DNA of 64,000 bases from Mesorhizobium sp. B2-8-5 (GCF_006440675.2 NZ_CP083951.1:4187501-4251500), one strand, 5' to 3'. Counted from the first letter of the stretch, positions 38,622 to 48,123 are shown. Numbers and translations: made by a program. The notes: generated from the letters alone by a model not told the origin.

Positions 38622-41048
38622 ATGGCGATCACCAGAAACAACCACTTCGTTCCGCAATGGCATCAAAGGGGCTTCCTTGAACCCGATAGCTCAAAGCTGG
38701 CCTATCTCGACCTCGCGCCCCCCACCAAAGTCCTCGCCTGCGGACGTATGATTGAAGAGCGGTCGCTATTCGACGCGCCCACTAAGCGGTGCTTCTTCCA
38801 GACCGACCTCTATTCGACATTCTTCGGTACGGAGGTGAACGACGAAATCGAGCGCAGGCTGTTCGGCGATATCGACACGCGCGGGTCGCAAGCCGTCAGA
38901 GCCTTCGCAGGAACCGACATCGCCGCCTGGCACGAGCATTTCGGGAGATTCTTCGAATATATCGACATCCAGAAACTGCGGACACCGAAAGGCTTGGCGT
39001 GGCTGAGGGCCCAGTATCCGGCGCTCCATCAGAACGAGCTGATGATGGAGATGCAGGGCATCCGCATGCTCCACACCACGATCTGGACCGAGAGCGTCCG
39101 GGAGATCGTCTCGGCCGAGGATGCCGACGTGAAGTTCATCCTGACCGACCATCCGGTGACGATCTACAACCACGCGCTGCCCCCCGAAGCGCCGCAATGC
39201 GCCTTCCCCCACGATCCGGGAATCGCGCTGAAGGCATCGCAGACCCTGTTCCCGCTCAGCAGGGAACACTGCCTCATCCTGACCAACCTCGAATATGCCG
39301 AAAATCCGTCGGCACCGCCGCTGGAGAAGCGGACATTCGCGCGCAACTTCCGCCAGTCGATGGTCCGGACGGACAAGATCATACGCACGCGACGGCTCAC
39401 GGACCTTGAGGTCTCGCAGATCAACCGGGTGCTGAAGGCGCGGGCGCAGCGCCACATCGCCGCCGGCAGGCGAGAATGGCTCTATCCCGAACAGGAAGCG
39501 ACCGGATCATGGGCCGACCTTGCCGTGACGCTGCTCCCGCCGCACGACGAGCTTTGGAACTTCGGTGGCGAGACCTATGTGGGGTTCAAGGACGGCAGCG
39601 TCCGTTACCAAGATGCGTTCGGCCGGACCGAGAAGGAACGCGAAACTCTCAAGAAGGTACTGCCGACGAAGGAGCTCGCGTTGGGCGCGCCCTGCGGTTG
39701 CGGGTCAGGACATCCCTACCGCGTCTGTTGCAAGTCCAGGCCACTGGCGCTGCGGCCCAGCTGGACTGAACGAAGCATCCGCGAGCGCAATCTCGTGTTT
39801 CATCGCGGCATCCTTTCGATCCTGGGTTTAGACACGGGCAAGGACTGGACAGCGGTCAGGCGGGAGCTGACCGACGACCAGATCAGGGAAGTCTATTTTC
39901 TCTACGAGGCGCTCTGGCCGCTCGAAACCGATCTTCTATCGCTCCTGCCAAAACGGCGGCCGCGCGCCGTATACACCGGATCGCTCCATCCGCAGTCCAT
40001 CGTAGAATTTGCCCTAGGCGCGTCGCTCTACTTCGGCGAGCTAATCGTCGAGACGCCGTTCGTCCACTCCGGCACCATCGCCAAGAAGTTCCGGCCGACC
40101 GAGCATCCGCGCAGCTACCATCTCGAATTCCTGAAGGCTGTGGCATTCTTCCTCAACGTCATGCCGCTGGTGGACGCCGGATTGATCAACCTCATTCCGG
40201 ACCCGTGGACCTTCGACTACCATCTCCGCCGCGAAACCATGGCGATGGCGGAGGACCGTGCTGCTGGGATCGACATTAGCCTCCGCGGAGAGCCGCGGCT
40301 GGAGGAACTGGTGCGTGTCGACCTCATGCGCGACATGCTGATGTGGCCCCGGAACGCGCAGGAGGCCCGGATGCGTGAGAACTTTCCCGATCTGGATGCG
40401 GCCGGCATCGCGGAAACATTGTCCGAGCTGGAGCGGCTGAAAGAGGAGGACCCGCTGGCGTCCCTGCAGGACGGCATCTTCGATGGCGGCAAGGAAGGCG
40501 GCCAGATGCGCCTGATGCAGATGGGGCCGAACTTCGAAATCGCGATGTATCTGGCGCAGGCGACCGGGGCCACTATCGTGACTGACAGCGCCTTCCGCTG
40601 GCAGGAGATCATCCGCGCGGCGCGACCGAGGTTAGGAGCGCCTCCGGCGCGCTTCAGGCAGCTCGCTGGAAATCTCGCCGACGCCGAGTTCCTGTTTCCC
40701 GACAATCCCGACCGCATTATCCGGATGGCGCGCGAGGGCATATTGGCAGGCTACCCCGCACTTTTCGGCGAGATGTTCCGGTATCTGGCTGATGTGGGGA
40801 AACGCGGTCTCGGGCCGAATTTCGAGGCGGGGCTCGCTGCCCGATTCGCTCGCACACATCAGGCGGCCCAGAAGGCTCTCCGTAAACGGGGGGAATTCGG
40901 GAATGACGGCAGGATTTCCTGCGTTTTCGCGCCGACAGGGATCCAGGATAACACGATTAATCGTCTGCTGCTGATGTCTAGCTCCGAGCATCACCTGCAG
41001 ATGGTGCCCATGGCGTTCTACATTCAGCGCTCGGATGCAAAGGCTTAG
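38622..41048 (+). CDS. DUF4238/SEC-C protein, large, unknown function
   Basis: An 808-residue protein. The N-terminus AITRNNHFVPQWHQRGFLEP is the DUF4238 opening, with the family's conserved FVTDHPV-like position (KFILTDHPVTIYN) near residue 180. A SEC-C zinc motif (GAPCGCGSGHPYRVCC) lies at about 355-370. The C-terminal half is unrecognised; families with DUF4238 are frequent in defence islands. It is divergent from the DUF5677 gene with about 150 bp between the chosen starts. Function unknown. Confidence 0.7.
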   Translation: MAITRNNHFVPQWHQRGFLEPDSSKLAYLDLAPPTKVLACGRMIEERSLFDAPTKRCFFQTDLYSTFFGTEVNDEIERRLFGDIDTRGSQAVRAFAGTDIAAWHEHFGRFFEYIDIQKLRTPKGLAWLRAQYPALHQNELMMEMQGIRMLHTTIWTESVREIVSAEDADVKFILTDHPVTIYNHALPPEAPQCAFPHDPGIALKASQTLFPLSREHCLILTNLEYAENPSAPPLEKRTFARNFRQSMVRTDKIIRTRRLTDLEVSQINRVLKARAQRHIAAGRREWLYPEQEATGSWADLAVTLLPPHDELWNFGGETYVGFKDGSVRYQDAFGRTEKERETLKKVLPTKELALGAPCGCGSGHPYRVCCKSRPLALRPSWTERSIRERNLVFHRGILSILGLDTGKDWTAVRRELTDDQIREVYFLYEALWPLETDLLSLLPKRRPRAVYTGSLHPQSIVEFALGASLYFGELIVETPFVHSGTIAKKFRPTEHPRSYHLEFLKAVAFFLNVMPLVDAGLINLIPDPWTFDYHLRRETMAMAEDRAAGIDISLRGEPRLEELVRVDLMRDMLMWPRNAQEARMRENFPDLDAAGIAETLSELERLKEEDPLASLQDGIFDGGKEGGQMRLMQMGPNFEIAMYLAQATGATIVTDSAFRWQEIIRAARPRLGAPPARFRQLAGNLADAEFLFPDNPDRIIRMAREGILAGYPALFGEMFRYLADVGKRGLGPNFEAGLAARFARTHQAAQKALRKRGEFGNDGRISCVFAPTGIQDNTINRLLLMSSSEHHLQMVPMAFYIQRSDAKA

Positions 41049-41292
41049 GACGTGTCGCTGTCCCGATGCACCGGTCGTCAACAATGAAACCATATGCGTC
41101 TATTTGAAGCGCTGTTCCTTCGCAAAGCCGGCTTGGATGCTAACAGTTTCGTCGCCGCGCCGATCTCACGTCACGGCGCCTCGGACTTTCGGCTTGAGTG
41201 GGGACGTATGACGATCTCTGTGATGCCATAGGTGGTAAGTTGCGATACGTCGCCGCTAGGCTGCGGGCGACATGTCTCGGCGGCGCAATGCT

Positions 41293-43740
41293 CTACGATA
41301 ACTTCTTTCTTGGCATAGTCAGTGTCGGTCTGGCCTGCCGCAAGGTTTCGCTAACGGCCGACGATCGGACGTGGCGTTTTCGCAAGACCTCAACTTCCAA
41401 GGGCCTGATTCGGTCTGAAATTGATCTTTCCGTAAAGAATGGTCTCACACGCTCAATTTCACTCTCGCGAGCTCCCCAGCTTCGATAGAGGGCTTGAGGC
41501 GGAATGACAACGTTTTCGCCTCCTTCAGTCGCCCGATCTATGACATCGACGGGCGATCCATCAGCCGCATCAGAGTAAAAGCCGTCCAAATTCACCACCA
41601 CGCCACTACCCGATTGCGACATTGAGAATGTCAGCGAAGACAAAAGCAGCCAAAGAGCATAGTCCGCTTCGCGCCGCACATAATGAATCTTGTGCTTGCC
41701 TATCTCCCGAGCCTTCGCGATGGCGGTGCGTATTGAGTTCGGATCGACCATCCCGGCAACTAGATCAGGCCGGCTCTCTTGGTTTGCGCTCAGTAGCCGG
41801 GCGATGAGCAGCGCCGTCGAAGCTTGCACTCTAAAACTTGCGGTGCGTGAGTCAAAGGCCAATCGGCGAGCAACTTCCCGCGCACGCCTGGAGCGAAAGG
41901 CGTATTCGATCTGCCCGTTCGCTGAGAAATATTCGAGAAATGGCTGCCAAGGCCCGAGCACATCGTTGTCCGGCTTGAGACGCTCGTAGAGCGCCACCAG
42001 GAGGCGCATGCCCGTCTTTTCAAGGTCGATGCTCTCCCATCCCGGAAGGTTCGCCAGCCAGCGCTCCATGGCAGTTCTTGCGCTATCTTGCGAGTCCATC
42101 GCGCCAACAATGAAGTCAACGATTTCCGAGTTTACAGCTCGTATGTAGGTATCGAGGTCTCGTTCCGAGAAGCCCGCATTTGCGCTTCTTGTTAGGATCG
42201 CCTCGCTCACGAGGAATTCTTGCAAGGACCTATGGCCGAAATAGACTGTTCCCGCAGCCTTCTCGATCAAGCAACCGGCAGTGAGCTCCTTGCGCAACGC
42301 GGATTCGTCGTAGTCATGCTGAACGCCAGCGGCGGCGGTTTTGCAGAGCTCGAAGGGCACATGTGCGAGAGAGGTAGTGGAGACGCCGCCTTGCAACCAC
42401 AGCCAAAGGGCGACTTCTGCATTGAATCGTCGGCGTGTCGCGAGGGTAAAGTTCGGATCTCGACCAGCTTTCCGAACCTCCCGGTCGAGCAGGAAATGCA
42501 CGAATCGATCAAATAGCCCATGCTTCGACAACGACTTGAGCTCGACAGTCCTGTCTGTCGCGATATGGCAGAGCATTTGCGCGTGTACTGGACGAATTAA
42601 AAGCGGATCGAGGGTGCCGGCCGTCAGTTCCTCTATCCTTGCCGTTTTCCAGTATTCGCGGTCCACTTCTGGTAATTGTCGCAAAGCGTCATTCGCAGCG
42701 ATTGGAAAAAACGCACGGACATATGCATGCGCCTCATCGAGGCTGAATTCTCGCAGTTGAACCTGCCGAAATGCCCGGCGATCCCTTGCCGCGACCTCAG
42801 TGCCACCGGCCGTCGTCTGGCGACCGAGAATTATTGATTTGAATTCGATATCGTCCTGGAAAGCGGTATCACGCCCTAGGATCACAATCTTGGCACCCCC
42901 AGCATCAAGCCGCATGAGTTCCACGATCATCTGCTCGAAGCGATGAAGCGTCATGCCGTGCTTCATTTCGTCGAAGCCATCGAAGATGATCACGAACCGA
43001 CCCAGACGGTTCAGATTCTGAAAGAGGCCAAAGTTGTAGCCGCGAACGCCGGGACCGGTTGTGAAAACCTTTCCCAGAAGGCCTTCGAGAGACTGCTCTT
43101 CAACGATCTCGCCCAAGGGTATGAGAATGGGCAGTCGGTCGGTCGGATCGGCGAGCGCGTTGCGCGCCAGTCGAGCCGCCAAGTGTCGTGCGAAGGTCGT
43201 TTTGCCTTTCCCATACCCTGAAACGATCGCCAACGGCGGAGCGTCAAACTCGACAAGCCATCGATCAACAACATCGTCCAGAGGTTCGTCCTCATCCGTA
43301 TGCGGCGCCACGAACCATTCCGGAATTCGATCATGCTCGAACGCCTCGACCAAATGCCGAAGATACGGGTCGAGGTTCATCAACCGTCGTTGTAGTTCGG
43401 CAAATGTCATGCATTTCAAGTTTGGGTTCTTGTCAACGAGCAGGCGCCCGTCGGGGGATACGTCGCCGCGAGAAATGAGCCAGGCACGATCAACCGCCTT
43501 GTCGCTTACGAGCGTGCCGTAGTCTGTCACAAACTCGCGACATTCAACCATCGATAAGGCTGAAGCGTAGTCCTTTGCCTCGACGCCATAGCGAATGATG
43601 CCATCTATATCTTCACGATGCCAGATCACGTCGACTTTCTTCGGGCCAACCCGAATTTCCGACTCGGCATGAAATCCTGCTGCTTCCAGAGTAGAAGCGA
43701 CTAGGTCCCTGAAATTGTTTCCCTTGATGATAGTAGACAA
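41293..43740 (-). CDS. NACHT NTPase with N-terminal Mrr-like nuclease domain
   Basis: An 815-residue protein of the bacterial NLR type (bNACHT). Residues 1-125 form an Mrr-like restriction-endonuclease fold with Asp37 (KKVDVIW) and Glu54-Ala-Lys56 (GVEAKDY), the complete D-x16-ExK set. A NACHT module follows with Walker A GYGKGKTT (175-182) and Walker B FVIIFDGFDEM (249-259), then winged-helix and helical repeats that would act as sensor. Such proteins detect phage products, oligomerise and cut DNA. Single gene in the defence region. Confidence 0.85.
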   Translation of the reverse strand: MSTIIKGNNFRDLVASTLEAAGFHAESEIRVGPKKVDVIWHREDIDGIIRYGVEAKDYASALSMVECREFVTDYGTLVSDKAVDRAWLISRGDVSPDGRLLVDKNPNLKCMTFAELQRRLMNLDPYLRHLVEAFEHDRIPEWFVAPHTDEDEPLDDVVDRWLVEFDAPPLAIVSGYGKGKTTFARHLAARLARNALADPTDRLPILIPLGEIVEEQSLEGLLGKVFTTGPGVRGYNFGLFQNLNRLGRFVIIFDGFDEMKHGMTLHRFEQMIVELMRLDAGGAKIVILGRDTAFQDDIEFKSIILGRQTTAGGTEVAARDRRAFRQVQLREFSLDEAHAYVRAFFPIAANDALRQLPEVDREYWKTARIEELTAGTLDPLLIRPVHAQMLCHIATDRTVELKSLSKHGLFDRFVHFLLDREVRKAGRDPNFTLATRRRFNAEVALWLWLQGGVSTTSLAHVPFELCKTAAAGVQHDYDESALRKELTAGCLIEKAAGTVYFGHRSLQEFLVSEAILTRSANAGFSERDLDTYIRAVNSEIVDFIVGAMDSQDSARTAMERWLANLPGWESIDLEKTGMRLLVALYERLKPDNDVLGPWQPFLEYFSANGQIEYAFRSRRAREVARRLAFDSRTASFRVQASTALLIARLLSANQESRPDLVAGMVDPNSIRTAIAKAREIGKHKIHYVRREADYALWLLLSSLTFSMSQSGSGVVVNLDGFYSDAADGSPVDVIDRATEGGENVVIPPQALYRSWGARESEIERVRPFFTERSISDRIRPLEVEVLRKRHVRSSAVSETLRQARPTLTMPRKKLS

Positions 43741-44168
43741 ACACTCCCCCCAAGCCTTGAAACATTCTACTAAATCGCTCTACGGACGCCAGCAAAAATG
43801 CCAAGATGCGCTAGATCAGATCGGAGCGTTCAGCCTGAGCGAGAAAACGAGCAAGGAGAGCTTTAGGGCCCGGGGTTCTTGGAAGCTTTCCGAACTTTCT
43901 GCCTTGCGCCTTCGGCCGAATCCCGCGTGCTTATGAGAAACGCTGGGTGTCTTGACACGCAGCGGTGCAAACCTGATCAGAGTCTCTCATTTTGGAGTTC
44001 GAGTCGGTAGGGCGCTGCCGCCTTTCGGCCGCATCCCACTTATCGAAGAGTGCCGGCCGCAGACGCGACCTTGCCAAGTCAATGGCGTGCTTTGGCGGAT
44101 GCCAACCGGCAGGGCCGCCTAACGGCGCGGATACAGCTGAGCGCCGGTGGGCGAGCGTGCCGGAGTTA
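43741..44168. other. Non-coding stretch with dispersed repeat copy 3
   Basis: No gene is visible. The third copy of the dispersed repeat occupies 43872-44040. The copy lies upstream of the NACHT gene and downstream of the HEPN-like gene. Confidence 0.5.
43872..44040. repeat. Dispersed repeat, copy 3 (long form)
   Basis: About 170 bp matching copy 2 along its length: GGGTTCTTGGAAGCTTTCC, CCTTGCGCC and GCGTGCTTATGAGAAACG, then GCAGCGGTGCAAACCTGATC, GTTCGAGTCGG and GCGCTGCCGCCTTTC. Divergence from copy 2 is visible throughout but the block order is kept. Confidence 0.75.
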
Positions 44169-44792
44169 TTAGTATTTTTCGAAAGTCGGATTGTAGTCCT
44201 TCGAGGCCATTTCGCCCAGAATAGAAAGCGTGTCGCGCAAAGCGCGTAGCAATGGTGGCTTAGCAAGCTCGGCCAACGTCATTTTCTCTGAGGAGACGCC
44301 AACAATGACGCGCAGAAGGACCGCGAATGCGTGACGGACGAGATCCAGTGAGTAGTGTTCGGCCCAATAGTCGCTGAACGGTCTCTTCCGCGTCTCGGCA
44401 TGCCAGCGAGGATTGTTCATAAATGCTAGCGTTTCCCCCATGTTGGTGGGTACCCCATGGGCGATGTCATTCCGGATGGCAAACGCGAACCGGGCCGCTT
44501 TTCCCCATGTTTCGAGAAGGGTCCGTTCCTCCCCTGGTGCCAGAGTTAGCGCAAACGTCTCTAACATTCCGATCAAGTCAGAGATCATCCTCGCATCTGT
44601 CTCAGGCCTAATGCCCTGAGGATTTAAGCCTTTGAGCTTCCATAGAGCTCGCTCAAGGTGGTGCTCTATTGTGGCGGCGAATATAATGATTGCCGCAATG
44701 CGCTGGCCGACCACCGGCTTCAGTCCAAGCCGCTCTTCGAGGAGATCGGCCCTCCCGTATGTCATTACGGGTGGCAACTTCATTTCGCTCAT
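44169..44792 (-). CDS. HEPN-like protein
   Basis: A 207-residue, mainly helical protein with RFAFAIRNDIAHGV (Arg107-Asn-Asp-Ile-Ala-His112), the R-x4-H motif of HEPN RNases, preceded by a helix with EHHLERALWKL. Other parts are unrecognised. It is a lone gene near the mobilisation module. Without an adjacent MNT-type partner, a toxin-antitoxin role is not supported, and it may be a non-catalytic HEPN relative. GAGGGG lies upstream of the start. Confidence 0.58.
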   Translation of the reverse strand: MSEMKLPPVMTYGRADLLEERLGLKPVVGQRIAAIIIFAATIEHHLERALWKLKGLNPQGIRPETDARMISDLIGMLETFALTLAPGEERTLLETWGKAARFAFAIRNDIAHGVPTNMGETLAFMNNPRWHAETRKRPFSDYWAEHYSLDLVRHAFAVLLRVIVGVSSEKMTLAELAKPPLLRALRDTLSILGEMASKDYNPTFEKY

Positions 44793-45279
44793 CTTACCCC
44801 TCCGACGTAGTTTCGCAGCCGAACTTGCCTCACTCGGCCATACGGTGCGCAGAGTTGATGTAACCTGTCACGTCGAGTGCGATTGTTTGTTCTATTATTG
44901 ACACGTCTGCCACAGTGCAGTCGTAGCACACGCGGGTAGGGCGGGAGAAACGTGCCCCCCCACAGTCGACCAGAGTCCAACCGGTGGCGCAATGCCCGAC
45001 CCTGTGACGGTTGTTTTGTCTCCGCCGAACTGTGCGAAACGCTAGAAAGCGACTTTGTTCGCGCGCTGGCAGGCCTGCCAATCGATCAGCCCGTGATCCT
45101 CAATGACTTCGAGCGCACCGGGCGCCAGACGATCGCCAAAAATCACCAAGTTCGACGCCGGCCATCTGGCGCTTGGCACCAGCAATCTGTCGAAATCCAA
45201 GAAATTGGCGACTTCAGCTACTTCTTGCGTCCTTGGGTATTCTAGCAGCCGCTCTTCCCGGCGACAGTGTGCGCCATCA
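44793..45279. other. Intergenic stretch without a recognised gene
   Basis: No credible frame. It separates the defence-type genes from the mobilisation module and may contain their boundary. Confidence 0.4.
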
Positions 45280-47193
45280 TCAGCGCCCGAATTGGCGCTG
45301 CCATTGCGCAAGCGACGCACATGCCTTCTGGAAGGTTTGCTCGTCTTTGACATACTGCAGCGGACTCATCCGCCCAAGCTCGTCATCGCGCGCTTTCAAA
45401 AAGGCGGCCGCGTTCGCCTCGGAAAGGCCCCGTTCGGCAAGCTCGGTGATCCGGGCCTGATACTTGGCTTTCTCGGCCGCAATAGCGGCATCCACTTGAC
45501 GCTGCCATACACAGGCCTTCAGGGCCTCCCGCGCGCGGTTTAATCCAGCTTCGCTGTCTTCTGCGAGCTCGATCAGGGTCATGCCGTCAATGCGATCACG
45601 CTTGGTGTGCAGGAACGCCTCGAGCTCGGCGCCGCTCATTTCCTTCTCCGCATCGATGCATAACCGGTCACGGCGCGCGTGGCGGTTGCGCATCGCTTCC
45701 TGCAGTTGCTTTTCCCGCAGCGCTTCTGCTTGTTTTGCCATCTGCGTTTGGCGGCGCGCGAGAGCGGGCACGATCGGCAGACCAAGCGTCGCCCGTGGGA
45801 GGGGGCCGTGCCCTTTCAGCATAGCTGCGATGGCGCTGACTTGCCCGACGATCATGGCGGCTTCGATGTCTGAGCGGAGTGCGTCCTTGTAGGTCAGTCC
45901 GGATTCTCGGTGGATCGACTGCAGCCAGGCTTCACCTGTCATGCCGGCCCGCTCCCCTTCAGGCAGTTCGCCGAGGATCCATTCTACGTCGCGTACTGCC
46001 GCCTGCATCACGGCCGTTCGTTGGGTCTCCGCGAGCGTGCGAGCCTCCCACCTCTCGGCAAACGGGCTGTTGAGTTCGGCACCATATCCCCAGTTCACCA
46101 GAACTCCCTTTCCCAGCAGGTAATCAAGGTAAGCGTCGACTGCCTTCCAAGCTGGAGCGAACCCCGGTTCGAGCGCCGCAACATCTGCCGCCACTTCATT
46201 GGAGAGGCGCTGGAACGTCCGCTCGACCAGGCCGCGTTTGTCCAGGTAGTTGGCAACGGGAACAGCTTTGCGCGGGCCCTGACCGATCCGTTTGTCGTAG
46301 AACACTTCGGCCAGGATAATGGCCTGCCATGCCGCCGGCGGCTGGCCGAAGCACGCAAAGCCCGGAACCTTGATGCCGACATGCGCTGCAAGGCCTACCG
46401 CCTTCAGTTCCTCCTGCCGAGGAATGCGGGCTGCCAAATTTTCCTGCTTGTTTGCCGCCTTTCTGTATTCCGTCGCGATACCTTCAACTCGGCGCTTGTG
46501 GCGCTCTGCGGCTTCAGCCCAACGCCGGTCCTGCCTTTCTTGTCGAGCTGCTTCGTCGATCTCATATTGCGCCTGCGCGGCGTCGATGCCGGGATGGTAA
46601 AGCCAGCGTCGCCTTGCAGAATGCAACACCGCCTCCGTGACCGTCTCCCGAAGTGCATCACGCGGCAGCTTGGACAGATCGATTTCAACGGCCGGTATTT
46701 GGTGCTGACGGAGCCGTTGGATTTTTGCGCTGTCGCTGAAATGCGTGACGGCCACCTCGACAAACAGGTCGTAGCCAAGCGCGCGCACATATAGATCCGG
46801 AATAATGCCCTTGGGGTCGGTGTATTCCATGTGATGGAATTCTGCTTTGACCTCCGTCGGAGGCTTCATTACGACGCGCTTTTTGTGATCGAGCGCCACG
46901 CGTTCCGGCAGCAGCATTTTCGGGTTGCTGCGGAATACTTCCTTTGCCAACAGATGAAGGACCGTCTCAGGACCGCCGCCGCAAGCCTCGCCCCCATGAT
47001 GCGCGAAATGCGGCACTTGGTGATCGTCCTTCAGGCGGGCGACAAGGCTCGCATCGCAAGCGGGACAAACACAGCCACAGGCAAGCCCGCGCGCGACCTC
47101 GCTGATATGGGCTAAGGACCCGTCCGAGCGTTTGCCATAGACTAGGCGCGCCCGGTCGGTGCCATAGGATTTCTGCGCATCTGCGTGATCCAT
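45280..47193 (-). CDS. CoiA-like nuclease-domain protein
   Basis: A 637-residue protein. The N-terminal 60 residues have a zinc-finger-like GCVCPACDASLVARLKD and VPHFAHHGGEACGGG, followed by a PD-(D/E)xK core (IIPDLYVRALGYDLFVEVAVTHF and QIPAVEIDLSKLP), the layout of CoiA-type competence proteins. The long C-terminal half is helical, charged and has no recognised domain. Similar large CoiA-family proteins occur on rhizobial mobile elements. It sits just downstream of traC-traD in the position where traG normally is. Start is taken at MDHADAQKS; an ATG six codons upstream is possible. Confidence 0.68.
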   Translation of the reverse strand: MDHADAQKSYGTDRARLVYGKRSDGSLAHISEVARGLACGCVCPACDASLVARLKDDHQVPHFAHHGGEACGGGPETVLHLLAKEVFRSNPKMLLPERVALDHKKRVVMKPPTEVKAEFHHMEYTDPKGIIPDLYVRALGYDLFVEVAVTHFSDSAKIQRLRQHQIPAVEIDLSKLPRDALRETVTEAVLHSARRRWLYHPGIDAAQAQYEIDEAARQERQDRRWAEAAERHKRRVEGIATEYRKAANKQENLAARIPRQEELKAVGLAAHVGIKVPGFACFGQPPAAWQAIILAEVFYDKRIGQGPRKAVPVANYLDKRGLVERTFQRLSNEVAADVAALEPGFAPAWKAVDAYLDYLLGKGVLVNWGYGAELNSPFAERWEARTLAETQRTAVMQAAVRDVEWILGELPEGERAGMTGEAWLQSIHRESGLTYKDALRSDIEAAMIVGQVSAIAAMLKGHGPLPRATLGLPIVPALARRQTQMAKQAEALREKQLQEAMRNRHARRDRLCIDAEKEMSGAELEAFLHTKRDRIDGMTLIELAEDSEAGLNRAREALKACVWQRQVDAAIAAEKAKYQARITELAERGLSEANAAAFLKARDDELGRMSPLQYVKDEQTFQKACASLAQWQRQFGR

Positions 47194-47375
47194 CCCTGAT
47201 GATATCCGCATTTCATTTTGTTGGTGCAGAGCCTGCCAAGCGTTAGCTATACGCCCTGGGGAAGGAGATTATGCCGATGACCGATGGGAATGCCACCATT
47301 GTCCTCGCCTGTTGGCGCAACGCGAGTGGAGACCGCTGTCGTGGCTTTGCACAGCCTGCAGCTCTCCTTGCACCG

Positions 47376-47624
47376 CTATGTTCGCTGGCTCTTTTGGTCT
47401 TCATGGCGTTCCGCATCGAATGCCTGCTTTCCCTTCGCGGCCCATAGGTCGCGCGCTTGCTCACATTCATGACTCTTGAGCTTCACGGCGATCCCGAGAA
47501 GCGCGCCGTAAATTGTAGTGCGATCATCGGCGGTCAGCTCGACGATGCCTGCCTTGACGACGAGACCGCCGAGTTCGATCAGGTGTCGGGTGCGCTTGCG
47601 GCGCTCGACCTGCCAGGTGCGCAT
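47376..47624 (-). CDS. traD: Conjugal transfer protein TraD (Ti-type)
   Basis: An 82-residue protein with RRKRTRHLIELGGLVVKAGIVELTADDRTTIYGALLGIA, the TraD family signature of Ti/Sym-plasmid tra regions. Begins two bases after the traC stop on the same strand, as in the canonical traC-traD-traG order. No traG follows, because the downstream gene is CoiA-like. Accessory relaxosome or transfer protein. Confidence 0.82.
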   Translation of the reverse strand: MRTWQVERRKRTRHLIELGGLVVKAGIVELTADDRTTIYGALLGIAVKLKSHECEQARDLWAAKGKQAFDAERHEDQKSQRT

Positions 47625-47625
47625 G

Positions 47626-47952
47626 TCATGCCGAGTCCGTGCCGCCTGCCGGCGATTGTGTGCCGCCCGGTTGCGCTGGAGCGCCGCGAGGGTTGCGCTG
47701 AGATGCCGGAGCAGTTCGCCGTGGCTGGCTCTCGAAAAACATCACTCCACGCTTGGCCCATGCGTCGCGCTTTCCAGCGTCTTTCGTTTCGGCGACGGCG
47801 ACCAGTGCACCGGCCAGTTCGTCGGTGCTCAGTTGATCGGCGCCGGTGGCGATCACCAGTTCGCCAAGTTGCTGCACCTTTCGCGTTTTGAGTTCTCGCG
47901 CTTTGTCTTCCAACGCCTTCAGTTCCGTATCGTAGTCACGTGGTTTGCGCAT
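47626..47952 (-). CDS. traC: Conjugal transfer protein TraC (Ti-type)
   Basis: A 108-residue protein opening MRKPRDYDTELKALEDKARELKTRKVQQLGELV, with a central LSTDELAGALVA and KRDAWAKRG-F motif, the TraC family of Ti-type relaxosome accessory proteins. It is divergent from traA across the oriT region, the classical arrangement. The C-terminus is a low-complexity Pro/Gly/Ala tail. Confidence 0.85.
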   Translation of the reverse strand: MRKPRDYDTELKALEDKARELKTRKVQQLGELVIATGADQLSTDELAGALVAVAETKDAGKRDAWAKRGVMFFESQPRRTAPASQRNPRGAPAQPGGTQSPAGGTDSA

Positions 47953-48059
47953 GGTTGTCTCCATTGATGTCGATGCGGTCATGATAGGGGAGCTCCTGCC
48001 GGAAGGCTTCAGGGTTGCCGAGACAGCCCGGGACGGGCTGGTCCATCCCGAGATTTTTT

Positions 48060-48096
48060 CGAGGGAGGGCGCGCTTATACGTCGTGCCGACGTACG
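48060..48096. other. Origin of transfer (oriT), MobQ/Ti type
   Basis: In the traC-traA gap. The plus strand reads AGGGCGCGCTTATACGTCG, close to the oriT core of Ti plasmids and, on the other strand, to the RSF1010-type nick region (TAAGCGCGCCCT versus TAAGTGCGCCCT). It is followed by a perfect 7-bp inverted repeat TACGTCG / CGACGTA with a three-base loop. The nick would fall between G and CCCT on the minus strand. The rest of the 170-bp gap holds the divergent promoters. Confidence 0.8.
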
Positions 48097-48123
48097 CTTT
48101 GCCGTGCAAATGATCTGGTCGCG

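Noticed and set aside
44952..45245. Plus frame in the gap before the CoiA-like gene
   Set aside because: Low-information sequence with no start signal; region noted as non-coding instead.
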